Positions 35,290 through 45,350 of a DNA stretch of 64,000 nucleotides are shown here, one piece after another. The notes beneath the pieces were generated by a model. It had not been told where the DNA came from, did not search any database, and saw only the letters and a program-made list of their open reading frames with translations. A program made the translations under genes and the position numbers. The number at the start of each line of letters is the position of its first letter. Position 1 is the stretch's first letter. Source of the DNA: Flavobacterium sp. (lineage in GTDB: Bacteria; Bacteroidota; Bacteroidia; Flavobacteriales; Flavobacteriaceae); the NCBI RefSeq assembly GCF_004211145.1, contig NZ_SEBS01000017.1:18045-82044 (forward strand), given 5' to 3'.

Positions 35290-37233
35290 ATGAGAGTTTG
35301 CGTGAGCCTCATTCTAGTCGGAATCCTTATTCTGACGAATTTTTCGGGATTTGCCCAAACGCGTGAAATCGGTAAAGTAACGATCGGAGAACTTGAGCAA
35401 AAACGGCACGATAACGATACGTCGGCGGTTGCGGCCTATTTGTTCAAACGCACGAAAGTAAAATATGGGCGGGACGGGCAAGGCTACATCGAAGTCATTA
35501 CCGAAACGCAGGCAAAGATCAAGATTTACGACAAAAAGGGTTACGACTACGCGAATTACGAAGATTATTTTTTCGCGTTTGGCGGAGATAAAATCACCGT
35601 GAAAGAAGCGGCTACGTACAATCTTGTCGACGGGAAGATCGAAAAGACGAAGATGAAAAGCGAGAGCGAATTCGAGACAAAAGTGACGAAAGGCCTGCGT
35701 TCTAAAAAATTCACGTTGCCCAACGTCAGGGAAGGTTCCATCATCGAATATCGCGTGATAAAACGATCGGGCGGAATCAGCAAACTCAGGGATTTTTATT
35801 TCCAACACGAGATTCCCGTCGATTACGCCGAATATCAAGTCAATTTGCCCGAAAGGTTCAAGTACAACAAAATCGTGAGCGGCCATCTCAAGCCGAAACT
35901 TGTAGAGAACACCGCATACATAGCCGGCGAAGGAACTCAAATGGTCAGCGTATATTCGATAGAGGACGTTCCTGCTTTGAAAGAGGAGGAATATGTCACC
36001 AACATCGATAACTTCAGGTCGCATGTGCAATGTGAGCTTTCAGCTGTCGAAGATTCGTACGGCATCGTCCGAAACGTCTCGAGCGATTGGCCGCTTATCG
36101 TAAAAGCGATTTACGAGGACGAGGATTTCGGAACCCAAATCGAAAAAACAGGATATTTTGAAGACGATATCAAGCCGATCCTGGCCAACGCGAAAACGCC
36201 GTCTGAAAAGATAAACGCCATTTTTGCGTTCGTACAATCACGTATGTCCTGGAATGAATATAAAGGATTTACGTGCGACGATGGAGTAAAGGCAGCTTAT
36301 AAAAATAAGGTAGGAAACGCCGCCGAAATAAACCTGATGCTCGTTTCCATGCTGCGTTACGCGGGTCTCGAAGCAAGTCCCATATTGGTCAGTACGCGTG
36401 AAAACGGGATTTCTTATTTTCCGAGCGTAATGGCGTTCGACTATGTGATCTGCGGTGTCTGGGACGAAAAAGGGCAGGTGTTGCTCGATGCCACGCACAA
36501 ATATTCACGGCCGGGAATTTTGCCCGAGCGTGCGATAAATTGGTTCGGGCGGATGGTTTCAAAAAACGGAGCGTACAAAGACATCGAGCTGATTCCTGAA
36601 AAACCGTCGAACGAGGTAATCACGTTGCTGGCTGCGCTTGATAAGAACGGTGGCATGAAAGGCAAATTGCGCAATAATTTTTTTGATTACAATGCGATGA
36701 GATATCGTGAAAAATATTCGGGATTGAGCAAAGATTTGTGTGCCGAACTTACTGAAAAACGTTTCAACGGAATCCAAATATCGGATTATGAAATCAAAGA
36801 TCGGGACGATTTGACCAAACCTGTAGAGGAATCGTATACATTTGAACATTCGAACGTCGCCGACGTAATGGGTGATAAGATGTATTTCTCACCAATGCTT
36901 TTCCTTGGGCTCGAGAGAAACCCGTTCGTTCAGGAGGAAAGGCAATATCCCGTCGATTTCGTTTTTCCGTACAAGGACAAATTTATAATTAGTATCAAAT
37001 TGCCTGAAAATTACGTCGTCGAATCGGTACCTCAAGAAACGAATCTTGGTACTGAAACCAACATCGGGATTTTCAAATATTCGATCTTGCCCAAAGGCGA
37101 TCACGTGCAGATCGTCGTGCAGTACGAAATCAGCACGGCCATCGTGCCCGAGGACGGCTATGAAATTCTCAAGGAATTTTTCAGTCAGATGATTTCGAAG
37201 CAGCAACAAAAAATAGTTTTAAAGAAAGTGTAA
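35290..37233 (+). CDS. DUF3857/transglutaminase-like protein 3, active site degenerate
   Basis: 647-aa exported paralogue starting 3 bp after gene 2; signal peptide to about residue 25 (ILILTNFSGFAQ). The nucleophile position is Ala345 (VGNAAEINLML) and the His position is Tyr (FDYVICGV), as in gene 2, so the losses predate or accompany the duplication. Its stop overlaps the start of the MazG-like gene (TAATG), tying the cluster to the downstream genes. Confidence 0.88.
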   Translation: MRVCVSLILVGILILTNFSGFAQTREIGKVTIGELEQKRHDNDTSAVAAYLFKRTKVKYGRDGQGYIEVITETQAKIKIYDKKGYDYANYEDYFFAFGGDKITVKEAATYNLVDGKIEKTKMKSESEFETKVTKGLRSKKFTLPNVREGSIIEYRVIKRSGGISKLRDFYFQHEIPVDYAEYQVNLPERFKYNKIVSGHLKPKLVENTAYIAGEGTQMVSVYSIEDVPALKEEEYVTNIDNFRSHVQCELSAVEDSYGIVRNVSSDWPLIVKAIYEDEDFGTQIEKTGYFEDDIKPILANAKTPSEKINAIFAFVQSRMSWNEYKGFTCDDGVKAAYKNKVGNAAEINLMLVSMLRYAGLEASPILVSTRENGISYFPSVMAFDYVICGVWDEKGQVLLDATHKYSRPGILPERAINWFGRMVSKNGAYKDIELIPEKPSNEVITLLAALDKNGGMKGKLRNNFFDYNAMRYREKYSGLSKDLCAELTEKRFNGIQISDYEIKDRDDLTKPVEESYTFEHSNVADVMGDKMYFSPMLFLGLERNPFVQEERQYPVDFVFPYKDKFIISIKLPENYVVESVPQETNLGTETNIGIFKYSILPKGDHVQIVVQYEISTAIVPEDGYEILKEFFSQMISKQQQKIVLKKV

Positions 37234-37559
37234 TGGATATCAAAAATGCCCAAATTGAAGTAGACAACTGGATCAAAGACCACGGCGTACGCTATTTCAA
37301 CGAACTTACGAACATGGCGCAACTCACCGAGGAAGTTGGCGAGGTCGCGCGCATCATCGCACGTCGTTATGGCGAGCAATCGGAAAAGGAGAGCGACAAG
37401 AACAAGGATCTCGGTGAGGAATTGGCCGATGTCGTCTTCGTCGTACTCTGTCTCGCCAACCAAACCGGCGTCGACCTGCAAGCCGCTTTCGACAAGAAAA
37501 TGGACGTGAAGACGAAACGCGACCACGACCGCCATCACGGCAACGAAAAGTTAAAATAG
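37233..37559 (+). CDS. MazG-like nucleotide pyrophosphohydrolase
   Basis: 108-aa all-helical NTP pyrophosphohydrolase of the MazG/dUTPase-like superfamily. The metal-binding pattern is visible: ELTNMAQLTEEVGEVARII (ExxE) and later LGEELADVVFVVLCLA (ExxD). Likely removes non-canonical nucleotides. ATG overlaps the stop of the third DUF3857 gene. Confidence 0.9.
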   Translation: MDIKNAQIEVDNWIKDHGVRYFNELTNMAQLTEEVGEVARIIARRYGEQSEKESDKNKDLGEELADVVFVVLCLANQTGVDLQAAFDKKMDVKTKRDHDRHHGNEKLK

Positions 37560-37567
37560 AGAATACG

Positions 37568-37897
37568 ATGGACCCGTATTTCAATAGGCATCAAATGGAT
37601 TTTATCCGTTTCGGACGACGGGCGACCTTCATCTCGCTTGCCATTGGGAGCACGATCATCGCATGGTATTATCTTACGGCATTTTTGGGAATCGCGTTCG
37701 TTGGGATTTTTCATTTGCTGGCGTCGGTTATTCTTAGCAGTTGGGTAATTGTCCGCATCATCGGATTTTACCGCAAACGCAGATCACCTAAGAAAGAAAT
37801 TCTCGCGACACTCGCGTTTATCGCGTTGAGTTACGCGCTTGCGGCATTTTATCTTTACGTCGGGTTGCGCACGTATTCGAATTCGGAGTTCGACTGA
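37568..37897 (+). CDS. small membrane protein of unknown function
   Basis: 109 aa with three predicted transmembrane helices (TFISLAIGSTIIAWYYLTAF; LLASVILSSWVIVRIIGFY; ILATLAFIALSYALAAFYL) and a basic loop RKRRSPKKE. No family recognised. Eight bases after the MazG-like gene, probably same transcript. Confidence 0.75.
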   Translation: MDPYFNRHQMDFIRFGRRATFISLAIGSTIIAWYYLTAFLGIAFVGIFHLLASVILSSWVIVRIIGFYRKRRSPKKEILATLAFIALSYALAAFYLYVGLRTYSNSEFD

Positions 37898-37954
37898 TTT
37901 CACTTCGGAAAAGACGGAAATTCGCCGTAATTTCGCACCTCGAAACCTTTACAG

Positions 37955-39190
37955 ATGAATCTCGCACTGCGCACGACTCCCGATAGACATTTACTCAACG
38001 CGAAGCTTGCCGTCACGGGAAGCAAATCCGAAACGAATCGGTTGTTGCTGCTACAGGCATTATTCCCGCAAATTTCGATCGAAAACATTTCCATTTCTGA
38101 CGATTCGATCGCGATGACCGAAGCGCTTTCGAGCGAATCTGACAGCGTCGATATCCATCACGCAGGAACAGCGATGCGTTTCCTCACGGCGTATTTCGCG
38201 ATCCAGCACGGACGAACCGTTACGCTCACGGGTTCGGCGAGAATGCAGGAACGACCGATCAGGATTCTGGTCGAGGCGTTACGCGATTTGGGCGCCGATA
38301 TTTCGTACGAAAAAAACGAAGGATTTCCACCTTTGAAAATCACTGGAAAAAAGCTCACGCAAAGCAATGTAATACTTGACGCCGGAGTCAGCAGCCAATA
38401 TATTTCGGCACTTTTACTGATTGCTCCGAAACTCGAAAACGGCCTAGAACTCACGCTCGACGGTAAGATCACTTCGATTCCGTATATCAACATGACCGTC
38501 GCGCTTTTGAATGAGATCGGCATCGACGCGAAATTTTCCGAGAATGTCATTTCAATCGAACCCGGCGCCCTGAACCCTGAACCTTGCGCCTTGACAGTCG
38601 AATCCGATTGGTCGTCGGCGTCGTATTTTTACTCAATTATCGCTTTGTCCGACATGGGAGCGCGAATCACACTTTCGTCATATAAAGAAAACAGTTTACA
38701 AGGCGACAGCGCACTCTCGGAAATCTACAAAGTTTTCGGTGTCGAAACCACGTTCGATGAAAATTCGATCACACTGACGAAAGCGAAAAATTGTCAACTG
38801 TCAATTATCAATTGTCAATTAAACCACACGCCCGACATCGCCCAAACGATTGCCGTAACTGCTTTCGGCCTGGGAATCGGTTGCGAACTCACAGGTTTGC
38901 ACACGCTTAAAATAAAGGAAACCGACCGGCTTGAAGCGCTGAAAACCGAACTCACGAAACTCGGCGCGAAGGTTTCGGTTACCGACGACAGTCTTTCGCT
39001 CGAAGCGTCGGGAGCAATAAAATCAGGAATCGCGATCGACACATACAACGATCACAGGATGGCGATGGCGTTCGCTCCATTGGCGTTGAAAACCGAGATT
39101 TTGATCAATGACGCCGAAGTGGTTTCGAAATCCTTTCCGACATTTTGGGAAGACTTGAAAGCACTGGGTTTTGTTGTCGGCAATGTTTAG
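37955..39190 (+). CDS. aroA: 3-phosphoshikimate 1-carboxyvinyltransferase (EPSP synthase)
   Basis: Sixth step of the shikimate pathway. 411 aa with GSKSETNR at the N-terminus, AGTAMRFLTAY, SDWSSASYF and the C-terminal NDHRMAMAFAP motif, so it looks functional. Two segments look repeat-derived: GALNPEPCALTVES (bases about 38566-38601, CCTGAACCCTGAACCTTG wording) and NCQLSIINCQLN (38791-38820, TGTCAATT repeats like those at 9808-9840). Both keep the frame and fall between conserved motifs, so they are probably tolerated in surface loops. It sits with other aromatic genes but apart from the attenuated operon. Confidence 0.95.
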   Translation: MNLALRTTPDRHLLNAKLAVTGSKSETNRLLLLQALFPQISIENISISDDSIAMTEALSSESDSVDIHHAGTAMRFLTAYFAIQHGRTVTLTGSARMQERPIRILVEALRDLGADISYEKNEGFPPLKITGKKLTQSNVILDAGVSSQYISALLLIAPKLENGLELTLDGKITSIPYINMTVALLNEIGIDAKFSENVISIEPGALNPEPCALTVESDWSSASYFYSIIALSDMGARITLSSYKENSLQGDSALSEIYKVFGVETTFDENSITLTKAKNCQLSIINCQLNHTPDIAQTIAVTAFGLGIGCELTGLHTLKIKETDRLEALKTELTKLGAKVSVTDDSLSLEASGAIKSGIAIDTYNDHRMAMAFAPLALKTEILINDAEVVSKSFPTFWEDLKALGFVVGNV

Positions 39191-39232
39191 GATTTAGTGT
39201 TTTGCAGGTCTAAACGCCAAACCCTAAACAAA
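39186..39232. repeat. TTTAGG/CCCTAAAC repeat between aroA and queA
   Basis: TTTAGGATTTAGTGTTTTGC ... GCCAAACCCTAAACAAAT, partial relative of the inverted repeats at 20351 and 47132. Confidence 0.35.
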
Positions 39233-39245
39233 TAACACAAAACAC

Positions 39246-39277
39246 TTGACAACGCCTATCTCACAATCGTATATTTG
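39246..39277 (+). promoter_or_regulatory. queA promoter
   Basis: TTG (39246-39248), 21 bp, TATATTTG (39270-39277). Both elements match consensus; ATG is 54 bp downstream. Confidence 0.7.
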
Positions 39278-39330
39278 CATCCGAAAGCGCGAGTCTTATT
39301 TAACTTAAAACCTTGCGCGTCAACTTCTGC

Positions 39331-40380
39331 ATGAAATTATCACATTTCAATTTCAATCTCCCAAAAGATCTTTTAGCCGAATTTCCAGCCGAAAACAGGG
39401 ACGAATCACGCCTTATGGTCGTCGATCGCAAGAAAAAAACCATCGAACACAAAATGTTTAAGGATGTGATCGATTATTTCGACGACGGCGACGTACTTAT
39501 TTTGAACAATACTAAAGTTTTCCCTGCGCGTTTGTATGGAAACAAAGAAAAAACAGGTGCGCGCATCGAGGTTTTCTTGCTTCGCGAACTTAACTCGGAG
39601 CAGCGTTTGTGGGACGTTTTGGTCGATCCGGCGCGAAAAATCCGTATAGGAAATAAATTGTATTTCGGAGATGACGATTCACTCGTTGCCGAAGTTATCG
39701 ACAACACAACCTCACGCGGACGTACATTGCGTTTCCTTTACGACGGTTCGTACGAGGAATTCCGCAACAAATTGACCGAACTTGGCGAAACGCCGATTCC
39801 AAAATACATCAACCGCGAGGTCGTTCCTGAGGACGCCGAGCGTTACCAGACCATCTATGCCAAAGAAGAAGGCGCGGTCGCGGCTCCAACCGCTGGATTG
39901 CACTTCTCTCGCCATTTGCTTAAACGCCTTGAAATCAAAGGTGTTGATTTTGCTGAGGTTACGCTTCACGTCGGTCTTGGAACGTTCAACCCGGTTGAGG
40001 TAGAAGATTTGTCGAAACACAAAATGGATTCCGAGGAATTGAAAATCACTCAAGAGGCCTGCGATATCGTGAACAATGCGAAAGCCAAAAAAGGCCGTAT
40101 TTGCGCGGTTGGGACGACGACGATGCGTGCCATCGAAAGCTCGGTTTCATCGGCAAGAACATTGAATCCGTATGACGGTTGGACGAACAAGTTCATTTTC
40201 CCGCCTTACGATTTCTCGATCGCCGACTGTATGATCACGAATTTCCACACTCCGAAATCGACTTTGTTGATGATGATTTCGGCTTTCACAGGTCATGATC
40301 TCATGAAAAAAGCATACGACGAAGCGATCAAAGAGGGATATAAGTTTTATTCTTATGGAGACGCGATGTTGATTATTTGA
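39331..40380 (+). CDS. queA: S-adenosylmethionine:tRNA ribosyltransferase-isomerase
   Basis: Transfers and isomerises the ribosyl moiety of SAM to preQ1-tRNA, making epoxyqueuosine. 349 aa, normal size. Motifs: [76 protein letters not shown] 39331 is used; an upstream in-frame codon at 39313 adds a non-conserved stretch. queE, another queuosine gene, is 17 kb away at 56833. Confidence 0.96.
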   Translation: MKLSHFNFNLPKDLLAEFPAENRDESRLMVVDRKKKTIEHKMFKDVIDYFDDGDVLILNNTKVFPARLYGNKEKTGARIEVFLLRELNSEQRLWDVLVDPARKIRIGNKLYFGDDDSLVAEVIDNTTSRGRTLRFLYDGSYEEFRNKLTELGETPIPKYINREVVPEDAERYQTIYAKEEGAVAAPTAGLHFSRHLLKRLEIKGVDFAEVTLHVGLGTFNPVEVEDLSKHKMDSEELKITQEACDIVNNAKAKKGRICAVGTTTMRAIESSVSSARTLNPYDGWTNKFIFPPYDFSIADCMITNFHTPKSTLLMMISAFTGHDLMKKAYDEAIKEGYKFYSYGDAMLII

Positions 40381-40448
40381 GTTCAAAGTACAAAGTACAA
40401 AGTACAAAGTTCAAAGTTCAAAGTACAGAGTGCTAGGTGCAAAGTTTA

Positions 40449-40479
40449 AATCCCGTTCGAAAGAGCGGGATTTTTTTTT
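40449..40479 (+). terminator. Rho-independent terminator after queA
   Basis: AATCCCGTTC / GAGCGGGATT with a short loop and a nine-base T run. Preceded at 40381-40440 by CAAAGTACAAAGT microrepeats. Confidence 0.85.
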
Positions 40480-40537
40480 GGATGCGTTTGATATTCAGAA
40501 ACTTTGAACTTTGAAATCTAAACTTTAAATGAATAAT

Positions 40538-40759
40538 GAACCTAAATCTCCAACGGCAGACAACGACTCAAATCAACAAATCAACGAATCAACGAATCAA
40601 CCAATATTGTCGAACCTAAATCCCCAACGGCAGACAACGACTCAAATCAGCAAATCAACAAATCAACAAATCAACCAAGAATGGTGAACCTAAATCCCCA
40701 ACGGCAGACAACGATTCAAATCAACGAATCAAGAAATCAACAAATCAACCAATAACCAA
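40538..40759. repeat. 74-bp tandem repeat, three copies
   Basis: Units start at 40538, 40612 and 40686, each GAACCTAAATCcCCAACGGC, AGACAACGAcTCAAATCA and a run of AACAAATC/AACGAATC words. Same vocabulary as the repeats ahead of metY. No gene lies between 40381 and 40822. Confidence 0.85.
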
Positions 40760-40796
40760 CGAATCAACAAAACACCAAACTATTCAAAACAATCAC

Positions 40797-40804
40797 TAAA
40801 TTTG
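40797..40804 (+). promoter_or_regulatory. kynU promoter -7 element
   Basis: TAAATTTG, exact match, 18 bp before the ATG at 40823. It shows that the in-frame TTG at 40802 cannot be the start. Confidence 0.6.
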
Positions 40805-40822
40805 CGAACCAACTACAACAAC

Positions 40823-42100
40823 ATGTTCCAAAATACCCGCGAATACGCGCAACAACTCGATTCCCAAGACAAAATCGCACAGTATCGCGACGAATTTATT
40901 TTTCCGAAAGTGAACGACAAGCAAGTCATTTACTTCACCGGAAATTCACTCGGGCTGCAACCCAAACGCGCCAAGAAATTCGTCGACGACATCATGGATG
41001 ATTGGGCGAACCTTGCCGTCGAAGGTCATTTTTATGCCCAGAAACCTTGGTGGGATTATCACGAGCGATTCGCCGATCCGTTGAGTAAAGTCGTAGGCGC
41101 GTTGCCGAGCGAAGTTGCGGTGATGAATACGCTGACGGTGAATTTGCACTTGCTAATGGTTTCGTTTTATCGCCCGACGGCAAAGCGTTTCAAAATCATC
41201 TGCGAAGAAAAAGCATTTCCGAGCGACCAATATATGTTGCAGTCGCAGGTGAAATTCCACGGTTTCGATCCGAAAGATGCGATCGTCGAAATCAAAAGGC
41301 GTGAAGGCGAACACAACATCCGACACGAAGACATTCTCGCCAAGATCGATGAGGTCGGCGATGAACTTGCACTGTTGCTCATGGGCGGAGTGAATTATTA
41401 CACGGGACAGGTTTTCGACATGAAGTCGATTACTGAGTACGCACATTCAAAAGGCGCGGTCGTCGGTTGGGATTTGGCGCACGCGGCCGGAAACATCAAA
41501 CTTGAGCTTCACGATTGGAACGTCGATTTCGCGGCTTGGTGTTCGTACAAATACATGAATTCGGGTCCGGGAAATGCGTCGGGTTGTTTCGTGCACGAAA
41601 AGCATCATTCCGATCCGAAACTCAATCGATTCGCCGGCTGGTGGGGACATAACAAGGAACGACGCTTCAAGATGGAGCCCGAATTCGATCCCGTGCAAGG
41701 CGCGAACGGTTGGCAAATCTCGAATCTTCCGGTAATCACGTTGGCGCCTTACTTGGCGTCGGTGGAAATGTTCGATGAGGTCGGAATGGATGCACTGATT
41801 GAAAAACGCGACAAAATCACGGCTTATTTGGAATTCATCCTGCAAGAGATCGACAAGGAAGTCGACAGCAATTTTGAAATTATCACGCCGTCAAATCCCA
41901 AAGAGCGCGCGTGCCAGTTGTCGGTTTATTTACACGGAGAGGGCCGAAACCTGTTCGATTACCTCATGAAAAATGGCGTGATCACCGATTGGCGCGAACC
42001 CAACGTAATCCGATTGGCGCCCGTGCCTTTATATTGTTCGTTTGAGGATATGTACGATTTCGGGCAGGTTTTAAAAGCAGGCATCAAATCATTGCATTAA
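40823..42100 (+). CDS. kynU: kynureninase
   Basis: PLP enzyme that cleaves kynurenine to anthranilate (or 3-hydroxykynurenine to 3-hydroxyanthranilate) plus alanine. 425 aa; PLP Lys243 in CSYKYMNSGPG, with YFTGNSLGLQP at the N-terminus and AGWWGHNKERRFKMEPEFDP near residue 270. Kynurenine 3-monooxygenase is encoded 5 kb away, so tryptophan breakdown and possibly NAD synthesis are likely. Own promoter; a repeat array precedes it. Confidence 0.96.
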   Translation: MFQNTREYAQQLDSQDKIAQYRDEFIFPKVNDKQVIYFTGNSLGLQPKRAKKFVDDIMDDWANLAVEGHFYAQKPWWDYHERFADPLSKVVGALPSEVAVMNTLTVNLHLLMVSFYRPTAKRFKIICEEKAFPSDQYMLQSQVKFHGFDPKDAIVEIKRREGEHNIRHEDILAKIDEVGDELALLLMGGVNYYTGQVFDMKSITEYAHSKGAVVGWDLAHAAGNIKLELHDWNVDFAAWCSYKYMNSGPGNASGCFVHEKHHSDPKLNRFAGWWGHNKERRFKMEPEFDPVQGANGWQISNLPVITLAPYLASVEMFDEVGMDALIEKRDKITAYLEFILQEIDKEVDSNFEIITPSNPKERACQLSVYLHGEGRNLFDYLMKNGVITDWREPNVIRLAPVPLYCSFEDMYDFGQVLKAGIKSLH

Positions 42101-42119
42101 AAAGGTAGCCGAGGATTTC

Positions 42120-42626
42120 ATGCAAATGACGAAACAGACATTTTTGCTTTTTTTCGGAGTTGTATGCTGCACGATTTTACACCACAGCTGCAAAAAAAAT
42201 CCCGACTATGAAATTATATATTGGTCGCGAACCGTTTCTCCAAAGAAATGTGGTTACGCTATGGGTTATAATCTTTCATCCGATGACAAAAAAACCGCAA
42301 AAGTGCAAGTCATGCTCATCGAGAACGCCGAAGGTTTCAAGCCCACGTTCGAATGCGACGAAATTTCCCGCATGAAACAAAAGATCGAGTTTGATCTGAA
42401 ACAAGTTTTTGCCGCCCGATGTAATATCGAAATTGAAAAGATCCGATACAAGGAAAATACGACTATCGAAGATCTTCAAAATATCATGGATACGCTGGCG
42501 ACCGAAGAATTAATGATGAAAAGTAATATCGCCGATGACATCAGGGACAAGAAAATTTCTGAGAAAGAAGCTTACCGGAAACATCAGGTCTATGTAGATC
42601 AGTTATTGACGAAATACGGTCAATGA
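42120..42626 (+). CDS. small predicted lipoprotein, unknown function
   Basis: 168 aa with a signal of lipoprotein type (TFLLFFGVVCCTILHHSCKK; probable lipidated Cys at about residue 24). Two possible starts, 42120 and 42126. The rest is mixed alpha/beta with a charged helical C-terminus (IRDKKISEKEAYRKHQVYVD). No family recognised. It lies 19 bp after kynU on the same strand; base composition is less GC-rich than kynU. Confidence 0.65.
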   Translation: MQMTKQTFLLFFGVVCCTILHHSCKKNPDYEIIYWSRTVSPKKCGYAMGYNLSSDDKKTAKVQVMLIENAEGFKPTFECDEISRMKQKIEFDLKQVFAARCNIEIEKIRYKENTTIEDLQNIMDTLATEELMMKSNIADDIRDKKISEKEAYRKHQVYVDQLLTKYGQ

Positions 42627-42647
42627 GAATGTCACTGATCGTGAAAT

Positions 42648-43607
42648 TTACTCTTCGCTGCCTTCGCCCATGTCCATTCCCAAATCATTCGGGTCGTCGT
42701 TCTCAACTTCCGCCGGTTTCGTATTCAAAGCGACTTCCGATAACGGAACGCCGCCTTTCACACCGAAATCCAACGTCCGCGTCGGGAACGGAATCGTAAT
42801 CCCATTCGCGTCATACGCTTTCTTGATACGCTGAATCGCCTGGCTGCCGACTTTTGAAAACGTGCCTTGTTCGGCGCTGTCGATCCACATCCGTACGCGG
42901 AAATTTATCGAATTATCGCCGAATTCGCGAAACATGATCGTCGTGGGCTGCGTCTTCGAAATGTCCGGAATATCTTTCACGGCCTCGAGTGTCACCTGTT
43001 GCACTTTGTCAAGATCTTCGCCATAGGAAACGCCAACATCAAGGTCGAATCGACGTTTGTTGAGCGTCGTGAAATTCTCTATAGGTTTTTGGAAAACGTC
43101 CTTGTTCGGAATCGTGATCAAATGGCCTTGGAACGTCTGAACGACCGTGTCGCGCAAATTCACTTCCTTCACTTTTCCCATGAATCCGCTGATCTTCACG
43201 ACGTCGCCAACCTTCAATGGCTTTCTGAACGATATGAAAATCCCCGACATGAAATTCGACGCGATGTCCTGGAACGCAAACGCGAGCGCCAATCCCAAAA
43301 TACCGGCCCCGGCCAAGATCGACGTCACGGCTTTGTCGAGATTCAACACGCTAAGCGCCGTAAACAGCACGATCCCGATCGCAAAAATGTAAACGAACGT
43401 CGCGAAAAGATTGTTCAATGTCACGTTATGCGAAACCTTGGCGATTAGCTTGAGCGCGATACGCCTGAGAAATTTGGCGACATAGAAACCAAGCACGAAA
43501 ATAATGGCGGCGATGGCGATGTTCGGTAAAATCCGAATGAATTCGCGTCCCCAAGTGTTGAGTTTTTCAATGAGTAAGTTCGATACGGTGTTCAAGTCGA
43601 ATTCCAT
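42648..43607 (-). CDS. small-conductance mechanosensitive channel (MscS family)
   Basis: Inner-membrane tension-gated channel, 319 aa. Three transmembrane helices (IRILPNIAIAAIIFVLGFYV; FVYIFAIGIVLFTALSVLNL; the Ala/Gly-rich pore helix ILAGAGILGLALAFAFQDIA) are followed by the MscS beta domain (VGDVVKISGFMGKVKEVNLR) and an alpha/beta cytoplasmic cage. A short acidic tail replaces longer extensions of some family members. Single gene. Confidence 0.94.
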   Translation of the reverse strand: MEFDLNTVSNLLIEKLNTWGREFIRILPNIAIAAIIFVLGFYVAKFLRRIALKLIAKVSHNVTLNNLFATFVYIFAIGIVLFTALSVLNLDKAVTSILAGAGILGLALAFAFQDIASNFMSGIFISFRKPLKVGDVVKISGFMGKVKEVNLRDTVVQTFQGHLITIPNKDVFQKPIENFTTLNKRRFDLDVGVSYGEDLDKVQQVTLEAVKDIPDISKTQPTTIMFREFGDNSINFRVRMWIDSAEQGTFSKVGSQAIQRIKKAYDANGITIPFPTRTLDFGVKGGVPLSEVALNTKPAEVENDDPNDLGMDMGEGSEE

Positions 43608-43817
43608 GCGATTGGTTTTTTTGTTGGGATTTCAAGTTACGGATGCTGTCCGGCAAATTCGTTATACAGGTTTTCGAATGACTTACATAATCTTGTGACA
43701 TTGGATTCGAATAGTGACATGAATTAGTGCGCAACTATTTGATTATTTGAACGTTATGCAACACCCTGTCAGGGTCGTTTTACGTCCTCACAACTCAAAT
43801 AATATCTCCAGCAAAGT

Positions 43818-45350
43818 TTACAGGTAATCCGCATTCTTAATCAACTCTGCCGCTTTCCTATGAATTTTTTCTCGCTCCGACGGCTTCATCTTATCAAGCT
43901 GGCTCAACATCATCGTCATGCGCGGATTGTCTTGAAAATGCGCACGCTTTTGATCGACGAAATTCCAGTACAGCGCATTGAACGGACACGCGCGTTCACC
44001 GAATTTATCTTTGACGCTGTAATGGCAACGCAGGCAATAATTGCTCATCTTGTTGATGTAACTTCCGCTGGAAACGTACGGTTTCGTAGCGATCTTGCCG
44101 CCGTCGGCCCATTGCGACATCGCACGCGTGTTGGGCTTTTCGACCCATTCGATCGCGTCGACGTAAACACCGAGATACCATTCGTCGACCTCGTTAGGAT
44201 CAGAACCGACGAGCAATGCAAAATTCCCGATGACCATTAAACGTTGGATGTGATGCGCGTATGCCTCGTCGAGACTTTGCCCGATGGAATGTTTCAGACA
44301 ATTCATTTTCGTCTTCGCGTCCCAATAAAACCAAGGAAGTTTTCGATGGTTTCGCAAATGATTTTCGCTTTCGAATTCAGGCATGCGCATCCAGTAATAG
44401 CCGCGCACATATTCTCTCCAACCGATAATTTGTCGGATATAGCCTTCGACTTCGTTGATCTTGACCTCGTCCTTGTGTTCGTGAAATCGCTCGAGAACCG
44501 CATCGACGACTTCCTTTGGCGAAATCATTTTGGAATTCATCGCGAACGACAAACGCGAATGGAACAAAAATTTGTCGGCCGTGTGCATCGCGTCCTGATA
44601 ATCGCCGAAATGTTCAAGTAAATGGTTGCAGAAATGATGAAGCGTGCATAAACATTCGTCGCGCGTCGTTGGCCAATTGAATGCTTTCGCGTCGATGTTC
44701 CCGAAGGTTTTGATTCCGGCTTTTTCAATTTCCGATAGGATTGCTGTAACGTCATTTTCAAATAATTTCGCCTTTGGCAATTTGACCTGTCCGCTGAATT
44801 TGTTGCGGTTCGCGTGGTCGTAATTCCATTTGCCGCCACGCGGATTGTCGCCGACCATCAAGATATCGTGTTTCCTGCGCATGTGTCGATAGAAACTTTC
44901 CATGAGCAGCGATTTCTTGCCTTCGAAGAAATCTTTGAATTCGTTTCGAGTCGTATAAAAATGTTCGGTGTCGAAAGCCTCGGAGTCGATTTTGAGTTTT
45001 TTGCAGATGGATTTTAATTGTTCGTCGAGTCGGTATTCGTCGGGAAGTTGATATTCGAATTTCTCGATTTTGTGTTTTTCGATTGCGTCCGAAATGATTT
45101 GTTCAAGCTTTTGAGAATTGTGCTTGCTGTTGATTTTTAGGTAATCGACTTTGTGATTTTTCGATTTGAGTTCGCTTGCGAAGTTGCGCATCGACACGAA
45201 GAACGCGACGACTTTTTGTATGTGGTGTTTCACGTAATCGGTTTCCTGGCGCATTTCGGCCATGAGATAGATAACATCGCCATTAGGTTTTGAAAACCAC
45301 GAATGGTTAATGTCGAGTTGGTCGCCTAAAAGGAGCCGAAGAGTTTTCAT
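43818..45350 (-). CDS. cryptochrome/photolyase-related protein (FeS-BCP type)
   Basis: 510-aa member of the deoxyribodipyrimidine photolyase-related family (prokaryotic 6-4 photolyase group with an iron-sulfur cluster). N-terminal [38 protein letters not shown], and C-terminal cluster-binding cysteines in [14 protein letters not shown] and [12 protein letters not shown], with a further Cys in [10 protein letters not shown]. Probably light-driven DNA repair; repair of 6-4 lesions is inferred from the family. Four-base overlap with the upstream DUF2256 gene. Confidence 0.92.
   Translation of the reverse strand: MKTLRLLLGDQLDINHSWFSKPNGDVIYLMAEMRQETDYVKHHIQKVVAFFVSMRNFASELKSKNHKVDYLKINSKHNSQKLEQIISDAIEKHKIEKFEYQLPDEYRLDEQLKSICKKLKIDSEAFDTEHFYTTRNEFKDFFEGKKSLLMESFYRHMRRKHDILMVGDNPRGGKWNYDHANRNKFSGQVKLPKAKLFENDVTAILSEIEKAGIKTFGNIDAKAFNWPTTRDECLCTLHHFCNHLLEHFGDYQDAMHTADKFLFHSRLSFAMNSKMISPKEVVDAVLERFHEHKDEVKINEVEGYIRQIIGWREYVRGYYWMRMPEFESENHLRNHRKLPWFYWDAKTKMNCLKHSIGQSLDEAYAHHIQRLMVIGNFALLVGSDPNEVDEWYLGVYVDAIEWVEKPNTRAMSQWADGGKIATKPYVSSGSYINKMSNYCLRCHYSVKDKFGERACPFNALYWNFVDQKRAHFQDNPRMTMMLSQLDKMKPSEREKIHRKAAELIKNADYL

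Noticed and set aside
40538..40759. CRISPR array
   Set aside because: 74-bp contiguous units made of short words, no repeat-spacer alternation.
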